From positions 1 to 64,000 of the forward strand of contig JAJXZL010000028.1 of NCBI GenBank assembly GCA_021780075.1: a stretch of 64,000 nucleotides of DNA, in the 5' to 3' direction. Below, one piece after another: positions 27,192-35,238 of the stretch. Numbering within the stretch: position 1 is the stretch's first letter; every line of letters begins with the position of its first letter. The notes under the pieces are model-generated. The model saw only the letters and a list, made by a program, of their open reading frames with translations. It made no database searches and was not told the DNA's origin. The position numbers and the translations under genes are program-made. The stretch is from Acidobacteriota bacterium (lineage in GTDB: Bacteria; Acidobacteriota; Terriglobia; Terriglobales; Acidobacteriaceae).

Positions 27192-28487
27192 TCAATTGGT
27201 CTTTGCCGAATCGCTTAGAACCGATTCACCATGAGTCTCTCCGTCTCGCAGGTGCCCGCGAAATCTGTGAATTGCAAAGCTCGTGAAACCTCCTATGACG
27301 ATTAGGAACAGAGTTAGGGCTACGCCCCCCCATGTCGTGTTCTCTGTTAGTTCACCGTGCCTGAATAGCAGAAGTATGCTCGATCCGATAGGCAGGACGA
27401 TGAGACAACCATAAGTCACAGTTCCGCTGAGTCCATCCCGAAAGCAAGCGATCCATGGATAAGTTCTACCTGATTTGACCTCCTCTTCGTCCCATGATGC
27501 TTCGGTATTCACCTGCCTCAGATGGAGCCAGAAAAAGAGCATCAGTGCTGAAAGGGCCGCTGGCCCCGCCAAGAGAATAAGGTCGCGGTCCACAGATACC
27601 CCGAATAGACTTAGCGAGCCCTGCGTACTCGCCTCGATGCGCTCCTGCAAAAAGAGAGTCGCGTTCTCCGTTCCCATATCTGCAATTCGCTCCCAAAATG
27701 GCTTGAGTTTGGGGAAGACGACACCGGATTTTGGATCGACGAGATTCTTCCCATTTTCATCCGATCTGAGCCAATCAAGCGCGAGATGCAAATTGTCGCT
27801 CGGCTTGAACGTACAACCAACTGAAAAATTAACTGACGGGCGTAAAGGCAGCCCGTTGAAAAGGGCGAATTGGAGGCTTTCAGAGTTGGGGCTGTTCTGG
27901 AGCACAACGGGATCAGCAATCCCCACATCGTTAATCGACATACCGCTGCCGAGAGTCGCGTACACGCTGGTCACTGTCAGAGGAACTGGCGCGGTAGAAG
28001 CCGGCTGTGTCGATGGAACCGGCTGTTGTTGCGTTTTTTGCTTCAGCTGCTCAGTGAGTTGCGCGAGAACTTCCCGCTCGTCATTCACCAGATAAATACC
28101 CACCGTGTGTCGAGCAGTGACAAAACTCTCGAAATCGCGCAGACGAATAAAGGCACCTACAGGCGGAGCATCCATGACGATAGGCTCGGAAAGCACCATG
28201 GAACTGCGAACGGTCAGATGCGCCTGCTTGGCAGCTTTCACCAGAAGAATGCGGTTGGCCTCTTCTTGACTGGCAAACTGTCGCTTCACATACACGGGAT
28301 AACCTTTCAGATCGACTTTTCTGAAGATTTCAAGTTCATCGAGCGCGGCTCGATAATCCTTGGATCGATCCGTGGTCACAGCGAAAGCCAGCACTGCTGA
28401 AGCGGCCAAACAGATCAGCTGCTGGAGCGATCTGAGTGCCTTGAGTCGTTCGTCCATTGATTTTGACTTTGCGCTCGTGACAGGCAC
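27192..28487 (-). CDS. Four-helix membrane protein, first gene of the STAND operon
   Basis: 431 residues with one hydrophobic helix near the N-terminus (~21-38), a large extracytoplasmic or soluble region of ~250 residues, then three more helices near ~310-330, 360-380 and 390-412. No family is recognised. The GTG at 28487 is chosen because AAGGGGAG lies just upstream; a TTG at 28574 and an ATG at 28457 are weaker. It precedes the two STAND genes on the same strand with modest gaps, so it may be a membrane effector or sensor of the same system. Confidence 0.7.
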   Translation of the reverse strand: MPVTSAKSKSMDERLKALRSLQQLICLAASAVLAFAVTTDRSKDYRAALDELEIFRKVDLKGYPVYVKRQFASQEEANRILLVKAAKQAHLTVRSSMVLSEPIVMDAPPVGAFIRLRDFESFVTARHTVGIYLVNDEREVLAQLTEQLKQKTQQQPVPSTQPASTAPVPLTVTSVYATLGSGMSINDVGIADPVVLQNSPNSESLQFALFNGLPLRPSVNFSVGCTFKPSDNLHLALDWLRSDENGKNLVDPKSGVVFPKLKPFWERIADMGTENATLFLQERIEASTQGSLSLFGVSVDRDLILLAGPAALSALMLFFWLHLRQVNTEASWDEEEVKSGRTYPWIACFRDGLSGTVTYGCLIVLPIGSSILLLFRHGELTENTTWGGVALTLFLIVIGGFTSFAIHRFRGHLRDGETHGESVLSDSAKTN

Positions 28488-28685
28488 AAAACTCCCCTTT
28501 TTGGGCAGCGTCGAGCCACCACCACACGAGGGCCTGACGATGATTTCCAGCTCCCCAAAGACTTTGACCAGCAAGAGAAGTATACGAGGCGACTGTCACC
28601 AACACGGAAATTACAGTCCAGGGCAAAGGCAAACAGGGAGGATCCCCGGCGACCACGTGTATACCCTGATATCAGTACTGACAAA

Positions 28686-28715
28686 CGTTAGGTTCCTATC
28701 GGAACTGGCCTAACG
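28686..28715. promoter_or_regulatory. Nested inverted repeat in the divergent region 28488-28986
   Basis: CGTTAGG and CCTAACG (7-bp arms) enclose a second perfect pair TTCC/GGAA with a TATC loop, giving a near-continuous long hairpin. It lies between the divergent STAND operon (start 28487) and the MNT/HEPN pair (start 28987), so it could be an operator for either. No gene is visible in this 499-bp region. Confidence 0.5.
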
Positions 28716-28906
28716 GGGCAGGCTTCAACTTTAGAGATGAGGCCTGGTCACAAGTCGGCATTCTGATCCGGCATCAGCTTACATTGGCCGATATGATTGT
28801 GAGAACGCGATGCCGCTACTGGGCCCGAGTGCGAGAGGTGTGCCGGAAAGTTCATTGGATCCAGTTCGAGTCGGGGTATGCTGCCCCTGTTATACGCCTC
28901 TCCAGC

Positions 28907-28934
28907 CCAGAACTCGCTATCCAGAACTCGCTAT
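28907..28934. repeat. Tandem direct repeat, 2 x 14 bp
   Basis: CCAGAACTCGCTAT occurs twice head to tail (28907-28920, 28921-28934), about 55 bp before the MNT gene. It may be a recent slippage duplication or a pair of regulator half-sites next to the promoter. Confidence 0.75.
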
Positions 28935-28956
28935 ATAGAGCTTGGGTTTGCCTTGT

Positions 28957-28973
28957 GTACCCTTATAGGGTAC
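28957..28973. promoter_or_regulatory. Operator-like palindrome GTACCC-N5-GGGTAC
   Basis: Perfect inverted repeat GTACCC TTATA GGGTAC 13 bp before the MNT start codon. A third half-site (GGGTACA) overlaps the start codon region at about 28989. This fits autorepression of a toxin-antitoxin operon by its own HTH-containing antitoxin. Confidence 0.6.
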
Positions 28974-28986
28974 GATTGACCCCGTA

Positions 28987-29595
28987 ATGGGTACATCTAT
29001 TACGCTTTCGGACACCCTTTTCGGCCGCACGCGCGGCGCGGTACTGGCTGTGCTGTACGGCCATGTCGGCGAATCCTATTACTTGAGGCAGCTTGCCCGT
29101 ATGACGGGGATTGCACTCGGGCCGGTGCAGCGCGAGCTGCGCCAACTCGTCGATGCCGGCCTGGTGACGAGGAGGGCCCAGGGATCGCAGACCTTGTTCG
29201 CCGCCAATCAGTCGAGTCCCGTTTTTGCCGAGATGAGAGGCCTGGTGGCGAAGACGGTCGGGATGCATGATGTCCTCCTCGCAGCGTTGAGCCCACTCAA
29301 AGAAAAAATTGATCTTGCCTTTGTCTATGGCTCGGTAGCGCGCTCCGGCGAGACTGAACAGAGCGACGTTGACCTGATGGTGGTGGGCACGGCCGGGTTC
29401 GCCGAGGTGGTCGGCCGGGTCGCAGACGCCCAGAAGACGCTCAACCGTGAGATCAACCCGACGGTCTATACAGCCAGGGAATTCACCAGCAAGCTGCACG
29501 GAAACTTTCTGAAAACGGTGCTGGGCGGCAAGAAGCTTTTCCTGATCGGAGACGAAAATGACCTTAGAGAACTGGGCCGCCAACCGGTGGCTTGA
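28987..29595 (+). CDS. HTH-MNT nucleotidyltransferase antitoxin
   Basis: 202 residues. A winged-helix N-terminus (~10-75, YYLRQLARMTGIALGPVQRE) is followed by a minimal nucleotidyltransferase domain with the signature GS (115-116) ... DVD (127-129). In MNT/HEPN pairs the MNT protein can neutralise the HEPN toxin by adding AMP to it. The HTH suggests it also represses its own promoter, which carries a matching palindrome. It overlaps the HEPN gene by 38 bases, so the two are translationally coupled. It looks complete. Confidence 0.85.
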   Translation: MGTSITLSDTLFGRTRGAVLAVLYGHVGESYYLRQLARMTGIALGPVQRELRQLVDAGLVTRRAQGSQTLFAANQSSPVFAEMRGLVAKTVGMHDVLLAALSPLKEKIDLAFVYGSVARSGETEQSDVDLMVVGTAGFAEVVGRVADAQKTLNREINPTVYTAREFTSKLHGNFLKTVLGGKKLFLIGDENDLRELGRQPVA

Positions 29596-30010
29596 GAAGC
29601 TTGCGTCCGACCAGGAGGAGATTGAGCGCTTGCTGGCCAATGCGGACGGGCACCTTGATGACTACCGGAAAGCGGTCAAGAGCGAGATGTCCGCGGACGC
29701 GCAGCTAAGCCTGGCCTACGATGCGATCCGCGCCTCGGCGACGGCAGCATTGCGGGCGGCCGGTTATCGCGTTGTCCGCGGCGGCGGCGAGCACTACCGC
29801 ACGATTGAGGCTCTGGAGTTCTCGATCGATCCCGAAAGAAAGCTCATTCCCAAGCTCGACGCCTTGCGCCGGAAGCGCAACACCGGCGCATACGACGATT
29901 ATGGTCTGGTGGCGCAGGGCGAGGCAGATCTGGCGGGCGAGCTGGCCGCCGAAGTACGCGAGGCAGTCGAGAAGTGGATCCGCAAGGTACATCAAGACAA
30001 GATTGCATGA
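29558..30010 (+). CDS. HEPN-domain toxin partner
   Basis: 150 residues, all helical, with a HEPN-like signature RRKRNTGAYDD (~104-114), where the second position of the classic R-x4-6-H motif is Tyr. HEPN proteins of this kind are predicted ribonucleases; the missing His may alter or remove activity. The start overlaps the MNT gene, which places the two in one module. It stands just outside the STAND operon, facing away from it. Confidence 0.82.
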   Translation: MTLENWAANRWLEKLASDQEEIERLLANADGHLDDYRKAVKSEMSADAQLSLAYDAIRASATAALRAAGYRVVRGGGEHYRTIEALEFSIDPERKLIPKLDALRRKRNTGAYDDYGLVAQGEADLAGELAAEVREAVEKWIRKVHQDKIA

Positions 30011-30174
30011 GTGCAGATCGCCGCTGATCCCGGATAATCGCCCGTTCTCAGAGGCCAGGGATTGTTCCCTCTGATCAACGGCTCGCTGGGGTAAGCGGCC
30101 GAGAGAGCGAACTCGCGATGATAACGTCAGGTCCTCAGAGCTCAGGTACGGAGTCGGACCGGTTTATCAGGGTG

Positions 30175-30606
30175 TCAGAGACAAGTGTCGCCCTTGGCAT
30201 TACTACTCTGATTGGGATCCACCTGTTCTTTCGGGCTACTGTTCATGTGGCAGAGCGCATGCAGGCATAGTGCTAAGAACCAGATTCGGAATGCAGTCCA
30301 ATGCTGAATCTCTGCATCTCGTGTATCCGCATACATTTTCATCGGACAACAGAATCCTGTTCCGGGGGATGCTACCAATGCACCTGACCGCCCGACATAG
30401 TAAACCAACTGTGCGGGGAGCCATTGAACTTCGTCCTTACCCTCGAACACAACTACCGCAGACATAGCCCATGCCGGTCGGCTCTGGACACTCGCCGGAA
30501 GATGAAAATCGGGGTCCGTTGGCACAGCTGTGAAGATAACAGCTACACGTTCAAAGCCAACTGGCTTCAGCTCGATCGGTGATCCGGCCATCGGCGGTGT
30601 AGCCAA
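30175..30606 (-). pseudogene. Start-less gene remnant
   Basis: Up to 143 residues, but the first ~15 lie over the end of an Rhs fragment. Protein-like sequence begins near 30570 (ELKPVGFERVAVIFTAV, DPDFHLPASVQ, QLVYYVGRSGALVASPGTGF) and ends with a hydrophobic helix (FRIWFLALCLHALCH). There is no ribosome-binding site. I read it as the 3' part of an unknown membrane-associated gene whose 5' end was replaced by Rhs sequence. Confidence 0.4.
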
Positions 30607-30850
30607 TCGCCTGCGTCTGTACGCCTCCCACGCTGAGCGTCGCCATCAGGTCGCTGGCCGCGCCATATCCATAGGTGGTCGTCTCAGTCCCGTGCGTCTG
30701 GCTCAACCGGTTGCCGTCCTTGTCATATGTGTAGGCAAACGAGCCGTATCCACCGGCGGCACTGCTCAAACGCTGAAGGTTGTCATAGCTGAAGCTCTGG
30801 CTGTTGCCGGAGTTCACGGCATCGGTGATGGTCTGCACATTGTTCGTGGG
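30551..30850 (-). pseudogene. Rhs/YD-repeat fragment
   Basis: About 95 residues of typical YD repeats (FSYDNLQRL, YGSFAYTYDKDGNRLSQT, YTADGRI), characteristic of large Rhs/YD-repeat toxin-delivery proteins of well over 1000 residues. Only this stretch is present, with a stop upstream and an abrupt end at 30551, so it is a leftover from recombination. Confidence 0.75.
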
Positions 30851-31229
30851 GCAATGCTTGTTTTTGGAGGCTCAAATCGGAAGCACTAAAGATGCGCCTC
30901 GCAAGAGACCGCTGAAACCTCTGATTGCTTCGAGTCGACAGTGCCGTTGCCTTTTACCGTATTTCGCTCGAACACAGCGATCAGCGAGGAGAGTCTCAAG
31001 ATTCCTGGGTTTGTCACACTGCGCTATTTATAGGAAACCCATAGCATTCGGTCATCAAATTTGAAGCATGTTTATCTATTGCAATAAAAGGGGTTATGGA
31101 TACCGGCTTCTGCTTCAAAGCACGAATCTGTTACAGACCGTCACAAGCGACGGTTTATATCGCAGCGCGCATGTCAGAAATGAGCATTTTCCGTAATGGC
31201 CGCCCAGCCTTGACTTTTGTGGCTAACGC
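30851..31229. other. AT-richer intergenic stretch
   Basis: About 380 bp with visibly lower GC than its surroundings (for example 31050-31090). No gene is visible beyond a five-codon ATG...TGA at 31196-31213 whose first 14 bases nearly repeat the start of the next real gene. Confidence 0.4.
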
Positions 31230-31276
31230 GGCCATGATAAATATCACGGCCATGATAATTAACGTGGCCACGATAA
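31230..31276. repeat. Three 11-bp repeats at exact 18-bp spacing before the Mrr-like gene
   Basis: GGCCATGATAA at 31230-31240 and 31248-31258, and GGCCACGATAA at 31266-31276. They end four bases before the ATG of the Mrr-like gene, so they overlap its expected promoter or leader. They are probably operator sites; the count is too low and the spacing too short for CRISPR. Confidence 0.8.
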
Positions 31277-31279
31277 GCC

Positions 31280-32518
31280 ATGGTCGCCCAGCCCTCCAAT
31301 CCGAACTTACCCGGCGCGCACAGTGGGCGCGAGTTCGAGAACCTTGTCGCCAACCTCTTTCGTCAACACGGTTGGCGGGTGAAGAAGAAGCCGTTGCGCG
31401 CTGATCGAGGAGCGGACATCGTCGTCTCCCGCGGCGACCAGCGCTACATCATCGAATGCAAGGTTGCCTCCGAGGGACGGCCGGATCGGCTTGTGCCTCT
31501 GCTCTCGCAGGCCATCCTGCAAGCCCAGGCCTACGCCAAGGCATCCCTCGAATCCGCCGCGCCGCTCGCCGTCGTCGCCGCCCCAGCCATCTCTGCGAGC
31601 GCTGCGAACAGCCTGGTCAGTTTCCTCTCAGAGTTCGCGCCCGACGTCTCCATCGGCATCCTCGACCGCCAAGGCTTCCGGCACTTCGTCGGGCCCGGCC
31701 TCGAAGAACTCAATGCCGCGCCTCTCCGCCGGGCGCACCGGCAGACGCTCCCTCCACCCGAATCGGCGTATCTGTTCTCAGATCTCAACCAGTGGATGCT
31801 GAAGGTTTTACTCGCACCCCTGCTTCCCGAAGATCTTCTTCGCGCGCCGCGGAGAGAATACCGCAACGCTTCGGAGCTCGCGGCCGCGGCTGAGGTCTCC
31901 GTGATGAGCGCCTTCCGCTTCGTGCGCCAGCTGCGTCAGGAGGGGTTTCTTGACCAGAACGATGAACCATTCCGTCTGGTGCGCCGAAAAGAACTCCTGC
32001 GCCGCTGGCAAGCCGCGAATCTGCGCGGTGCACCCGAGCTTCCCCTGCGTTGGATCATTCCGCGCAAAAGCGAGCGCCCGCTGCTGGCCGCGCTCTACGC
32101 CTATAACGCCAAGCCCGACGTAAAGCGCGAATCGGCGCCACGAGCCTGTGTCAGCATGTTTGCCGCAGCCGAATCCCTCGGATTCGGTTTCGTGCACGGC
32201 GTTCCGCCTTACTTCTATCTCGAGAGCCTGGACCGGGAAGTCCTCAGCCGCATGGGGCTCTCACCGGAGGGGGCGGAACAAAGACCGGACGTTTATGTGC
32301 GCATTCCCGCTTTCCGGGAATCCGTCTTCCGCGCCGCAGTCGTCCGCGACGGCGTTCCAGTTGCCGACATCCTGCAGGTTTGGCTGGACGTGAGCTCCCA
32401 TCCGGCTCGAGGCGAGGCACAGGCCGAAGAGATCCGCCACCGCATCCTTGCGCCGATCTTCGAGGAGAAAGCCTTGGCCCATAGGCTCACGATGAGCATT
32501 AGGTATCTCCATCCGTAA
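31280..32518 (+). CDS. Solo Mrr-like PD-(D/E)XK endonuclease with HTH
   Basis: 412 residues. The N-terminal nuclease domain (~12-110) has the classic arrangement: E19 in GREFENLV, D in ADRGADIVV, and ECK in RYIIECKV, matching Mrr-type restriction enzymes. A helix-turn-helix follows (~195-235, ELAAAAEVSVMSAFRFVRQL), then an unrecognised C-terminal half. It is probably a modification-dependent or DNA-targeting nuclease in a stand-alone defence gene. There is no good Shine-Dalgarno sequence. Three direct repeats sit immediately upstream. Its stop abuts a truncated gene on the other strand without any gap. Confidence 0.8.
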   Translation: MVAQPSNPNLPGAHSGREFENLVANLFRQHGWRVKKKPLRADRGADIVVSRGDQRYIIECKVASEGRPDRLVPLLSQAILQAQAYAKASLESAAPLAVVAAPAISASAANSLVSFLSEFAPDVSIGILDRQGFRHFVGPGLEELNAAPLRRAHRQTLPPPESAYLFSDLNQWMLKVLLAPLLPEDLLRAPRREYRNASELAAAAEVSVMSAFRFVRQLRQEGFLDQNDEPFRLVRRKELLRRWQAANLRGAPELPLRWIIPRKSERPLLAALYAYNAKPDVKRESAPRACVSMFAAAESLGFGFVHGVPPYFYLESLDREVLSRMGLSPEGAEQRPDVYVRIPAFRESVFRAAVVRDGVPVADILQVWLDVSSHPARGEAQAEEIRHRILAPIFEEKALAHRLTMSIRYLHP

Positions 32519-33420
32519 GAGCTGGACTTATCGTCGTCACCAGAAGTATCGGCAAGTACCGGCAGCAACTTGATTCCGATCGACTTGGCATCGGCTTTAA
32601 GTGAGGACTTTGGACGTGCCGGTTCGAATCGGTCCCACAATTTCCTGGGGATTGACTTCTTCCATTCCTGAGCCGATTGTTTGCTGCCAAAATAGCGGAT
32701 TGTGCACTCTTCGGGCGCTACTCCGACCCGCAGAAGGAACTTGGCATAACTATTCGCAAGTGCCTTTTCATCGAACGAAAACTCGAGCCCGTTGCGTTCG
32801 TCGCGGCGGCTTTCGAGCCAATGGTTAGCGATCGCAACGAACTTCTCGCGTTTTTTCTGCGTGTCGGTGTCGGCGAACACGTTGGCGGCGAATCTCGCAA
32901 AAACAGCCCAATCTCGTTCTGCCCGGAGAGGAGTCGGGCGCACCATTCTCTCTGAAGATTCGGCGTCCAGGAAACTATGAACGCGCGCCGAAGTGTTGCT
33001 TTCCTTATTTCTGGGCTTCGAGGCCACGGTTAGACCTGCCGCCGATCGAGCTGCTCCAAGCAGAGCATCGAGAAACGGCTGGGGATAGCTGGAGCGCCAA
33101 ACCAGGTCCTCCTGATTGGCGCCCTCGAAGACCTCGATCAGGATTCTCTCGATTTCGAGAAGTTCTTTTGGTGCTCGGCCCCGGGATTGTTCGCGTATTG
33201 AGGAATCTTGTGGCACTTCCGGCGAAGCGGAAGTGGACTGGATTCTTTTTAAAGAGGCGGCTTCTGGGAATCCGAATTGCTTCCAACGTTTGCTAATCAG
33301 GAACCAGAGAGCGCTCCGGACGCCCTCTTTTTTGATATCGGTAGCCCTTCTTTCAGACACCGCTGCAATGGTCTCGATTTGGTCTCTGTTGAGATTGATC
33401 GCCGCGCTGGTTGACGCAAA
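32519..33420 (-). pseudogene. Internal fragment of an unknown gene
   Basis: Protein-like sequence ([58 protein letters not shown]) with no start at its 5' end, which emerges from the cut end of the type III res gene near 33400-33425. There is no stop at its 3' end, which runs straight into the antisense of the Mrr-like gene at ~32518. A GTG at 33360 would give a 355-residue product, but its last ~75 residues are antisense noise. Both ends are therefore missing. The family is not recognised; the helix-rich, basic content would suit a DNA-associated protein. Confidence 0.6.
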
Positions 33421-35110
33421 GTCGCAACCCGCGGCCGACCTCCTGGCGCCGGCTGGTGACGTTTTCTGGGTCCGCCTTTTTGAGCATGCCGATCACAAAT
33501 ACGTTCGGATTATCCCAGCCCTCGCGCAACGCTGAGTGCGCGAAGATGAACCGTACCGGCTCCTCGAAGCTGAGCAATTGCGCCTTCCGCCGCAGGATCA
33601 GGTCGTAGGCGTCCACGTCATCCGACGTCCGCTCCGCCGATCGCGCGCCCACATCCGGGTCAACGAGCCGCTTGCTTTTCTTATCTATGGAGAAGTAACC
33701 CTCATGCGTCCGGTCGGGCTCAATACCCTTCAGGTACTCGTTGTACTCGCTCGGCTGCAGGGTCAGAACCTCGTTCAGATGTGATCTGTATTCATCCTCG
33801 AAGATCGCAGCGTACTCACCTTGCTTCTCCATGCTGCCGTCATACACCCGATATTTGGCGACCTCGTCAATGAAGAACAGCGTCAGAACCTTGATGCCCT
33901 TGGCGAATAGCTGTTGCTCCTTTTCGAAATGCGTCTGAATTGCCTCCCGGATTTGCAGTCGGCGAAGCACGGCGTCCGTCACATCCCCGCACGCGTCCCC
34001 CACTGTCAGCGTCACGCCATTTGTAAAACTCAGCGTCCCGTCGTTGGCATTCATGTCGGCGACCACGTAGCCCTGGTACTGGTCCAGTTCGCCGGACTTG
34101 GCGTGCAGGTTGTCACCTTTCGCCAGCAGACGCAGCTTCCGGGCGATCCCATTCTCCTGCCGGATCTCCATCTCAACCCGAGCTTGCGGCGGCTTGTCTG
34201 CCGAAACCTCGATCGACTGAAGGTACAGATATGCGCTCGCGCCGGCCTGACCCTTCACGCTAATTCCGCGGACGCCTATCTTTTTGACGAGCTTCTGGTT
34301 GAACGCGTCCAGCGCATCCAGTCGGTAAACCTTGTTGTGTTCCTGCTTGTGGGTTGCGGAATAGCGCAGGATGAACAGCGGGTTGAACTCCTTCATGGAC
34401 TCAACCGTGCGCGCGCCTTCCATCTTCTGCGGCTCATCCAGGATCAAAATCGGCCGGTTGGCGGCAATCACATCGATCGGACGGCGCGACTGGAAGTCGT
34501 CCAACTCTTCGTAAATCCGGCGGGCATCCTTGCCACGGGCATTGAACGCCTGCACGTTGATGATCATCAGGTTGATGCCGGAATCGGAACTGAAGCTCTC
34601 CAAATTGTGCAGCGCCTTCGAGTCGTAAATGAACGAGCGGACACGCTTCCCGTATCCTTCCAGGAAATGCTCGGCCGTGTCGGCAATCGACTGGGCCACG
34701 CCTTCCCGGATGGCAATCGACGGAACAACCACAATGAACTTGCACCAGCCGTATCTTTTATTCAGCTCGAAGACGGTCTTGATGTAGCAATAGGTTTTCC
34801 CGGTGCCGGTTTCCATCTCCACATCCAGGTTCACCGGACTCACCTTGGTCTGCTTCAGCGAATCGGAGACGGGCAGATTTTGGCGGACCTGCACGGCCTG
34901 AATGTTCTTCAGGATGGCCTCAGCCGGCAGCAGCAGATCGCTGTTCCGGAAACCCGAGTCCATCTCAAGGCGTGCCTGCTGCCCGGCAGCCACCCTGCCG
35001 GGATCGATCCGGTAACCCAGCTCGGTCTGCAGCGGCTGGCCATCGAAACAGTCCACCACGGCTTTGACCGCTTCGGTCTGATATCCCTGAACCTTGAAAC
35101 GGAACTTCAT
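33353..35110 (-). CDS. Type III restriction Res subunit, truncated before the nuclease domain
   Basis: 585 residues instead of the usual ~950-1000. Superfamily 2 helicase motifs are present: Walker A METGTGKT, motif II LDEPQ, motif III RYSATH and motif [16 protein letters not shown]. Directly after motif VI the sequence changes to unrelated codons and stops, so the C-terminal PD-(D/E)XK endonuclease domain is absent. The ATG at 35110 was preferred to an upstream start that gives only Lys-rich leader sequence. It is the last gene of the helicase-mod-AlbA_2-res operon. It may still make an ATPase but should not cut DNA. Confidence 0.85.
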   Translation of the reverse strand: MKFRFKVQGYQTEAVKAVVDCFDGQPLQTELGYRIDPGRVAAGQQARLEMDSGFRNSDLLLPAEAILKNIQAVQVRQNLPVSDSLKQTKVSPVNLDVEMETGTGKTYCYIKTVFELNKRYGWCKFIVVVPSIAIREGVAQSIADTAEHFLEGYGKRVRSFIYDSKALHNLESFSSDSGINLMIINVQAFNARGKDARRIYEELDDFQSRRPIDVIAANRPILILDEPQKMEGARTVESMKEFNPLFILRYSATHKQEHNKVYRLDALDAFNQKLVKKIGVRGISVKGQAGASAYLYLQSIEVSADKPPQARVEMEIRQENGIARKLRLLAKGDNLHAKSGELDQYQGYVVADMNANDGTLSFTNGVTLTVGDACGDVTDAVLRRLQIREAIQTHFEKEQQLFAKGIKVLTLFFIDEVAKYRVYDGSMEKQGEYAAIFEDEYRSHLNEVLTLQPSEYNEYLKGIEPDRTHEGYFSIDKKSKRLVDPDVGARSAERTSDDVDAYDLILRRKAQLLSFEEPVRFIFAHSALREGWDNPNVFVIGMLKKADPENVTSRRQEVGRGLRLCVNQRGDQSQQRPNRDHCSGV

Positions 35111-35112
35111 CG

Positions 35113-35238
35113 TTTTCTCTGCTTTTCTCTTTTTGCAGACTATTTTTCTCTGCAATCTGTTCCAGGAAGTCCTTATTTTTCAGTCGACCAAGCTTTTCCG
35201 GACCGGCTTTTCTCTGCAAATTACTCTTTTTTCTCTGC
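35113..35238. repeat. Four copies of TTTTCTCTGC around the res start
   Basis: Exact copies at 35113-35122, 35144-35153, 35208-35217 and 35229-35238, with a partial copy at 35123-35132. On the coding (minus) strand they read GCAGAGAAAA and occupy the end of the AlbA_2 gene and the short gap before res. They could influence translation initiation of res or arise from slippage; the unit is not the tetranucleotide type seen in phase-variable type III systems. Confidence 0.7.

Noticed and set aside
31230-31276. Short regularly spaced repeats as a CRISPR array
   Set aside because: Only three 11-bp units with 7-bp gaps; no spacers of CRISPR length and no cas genes.
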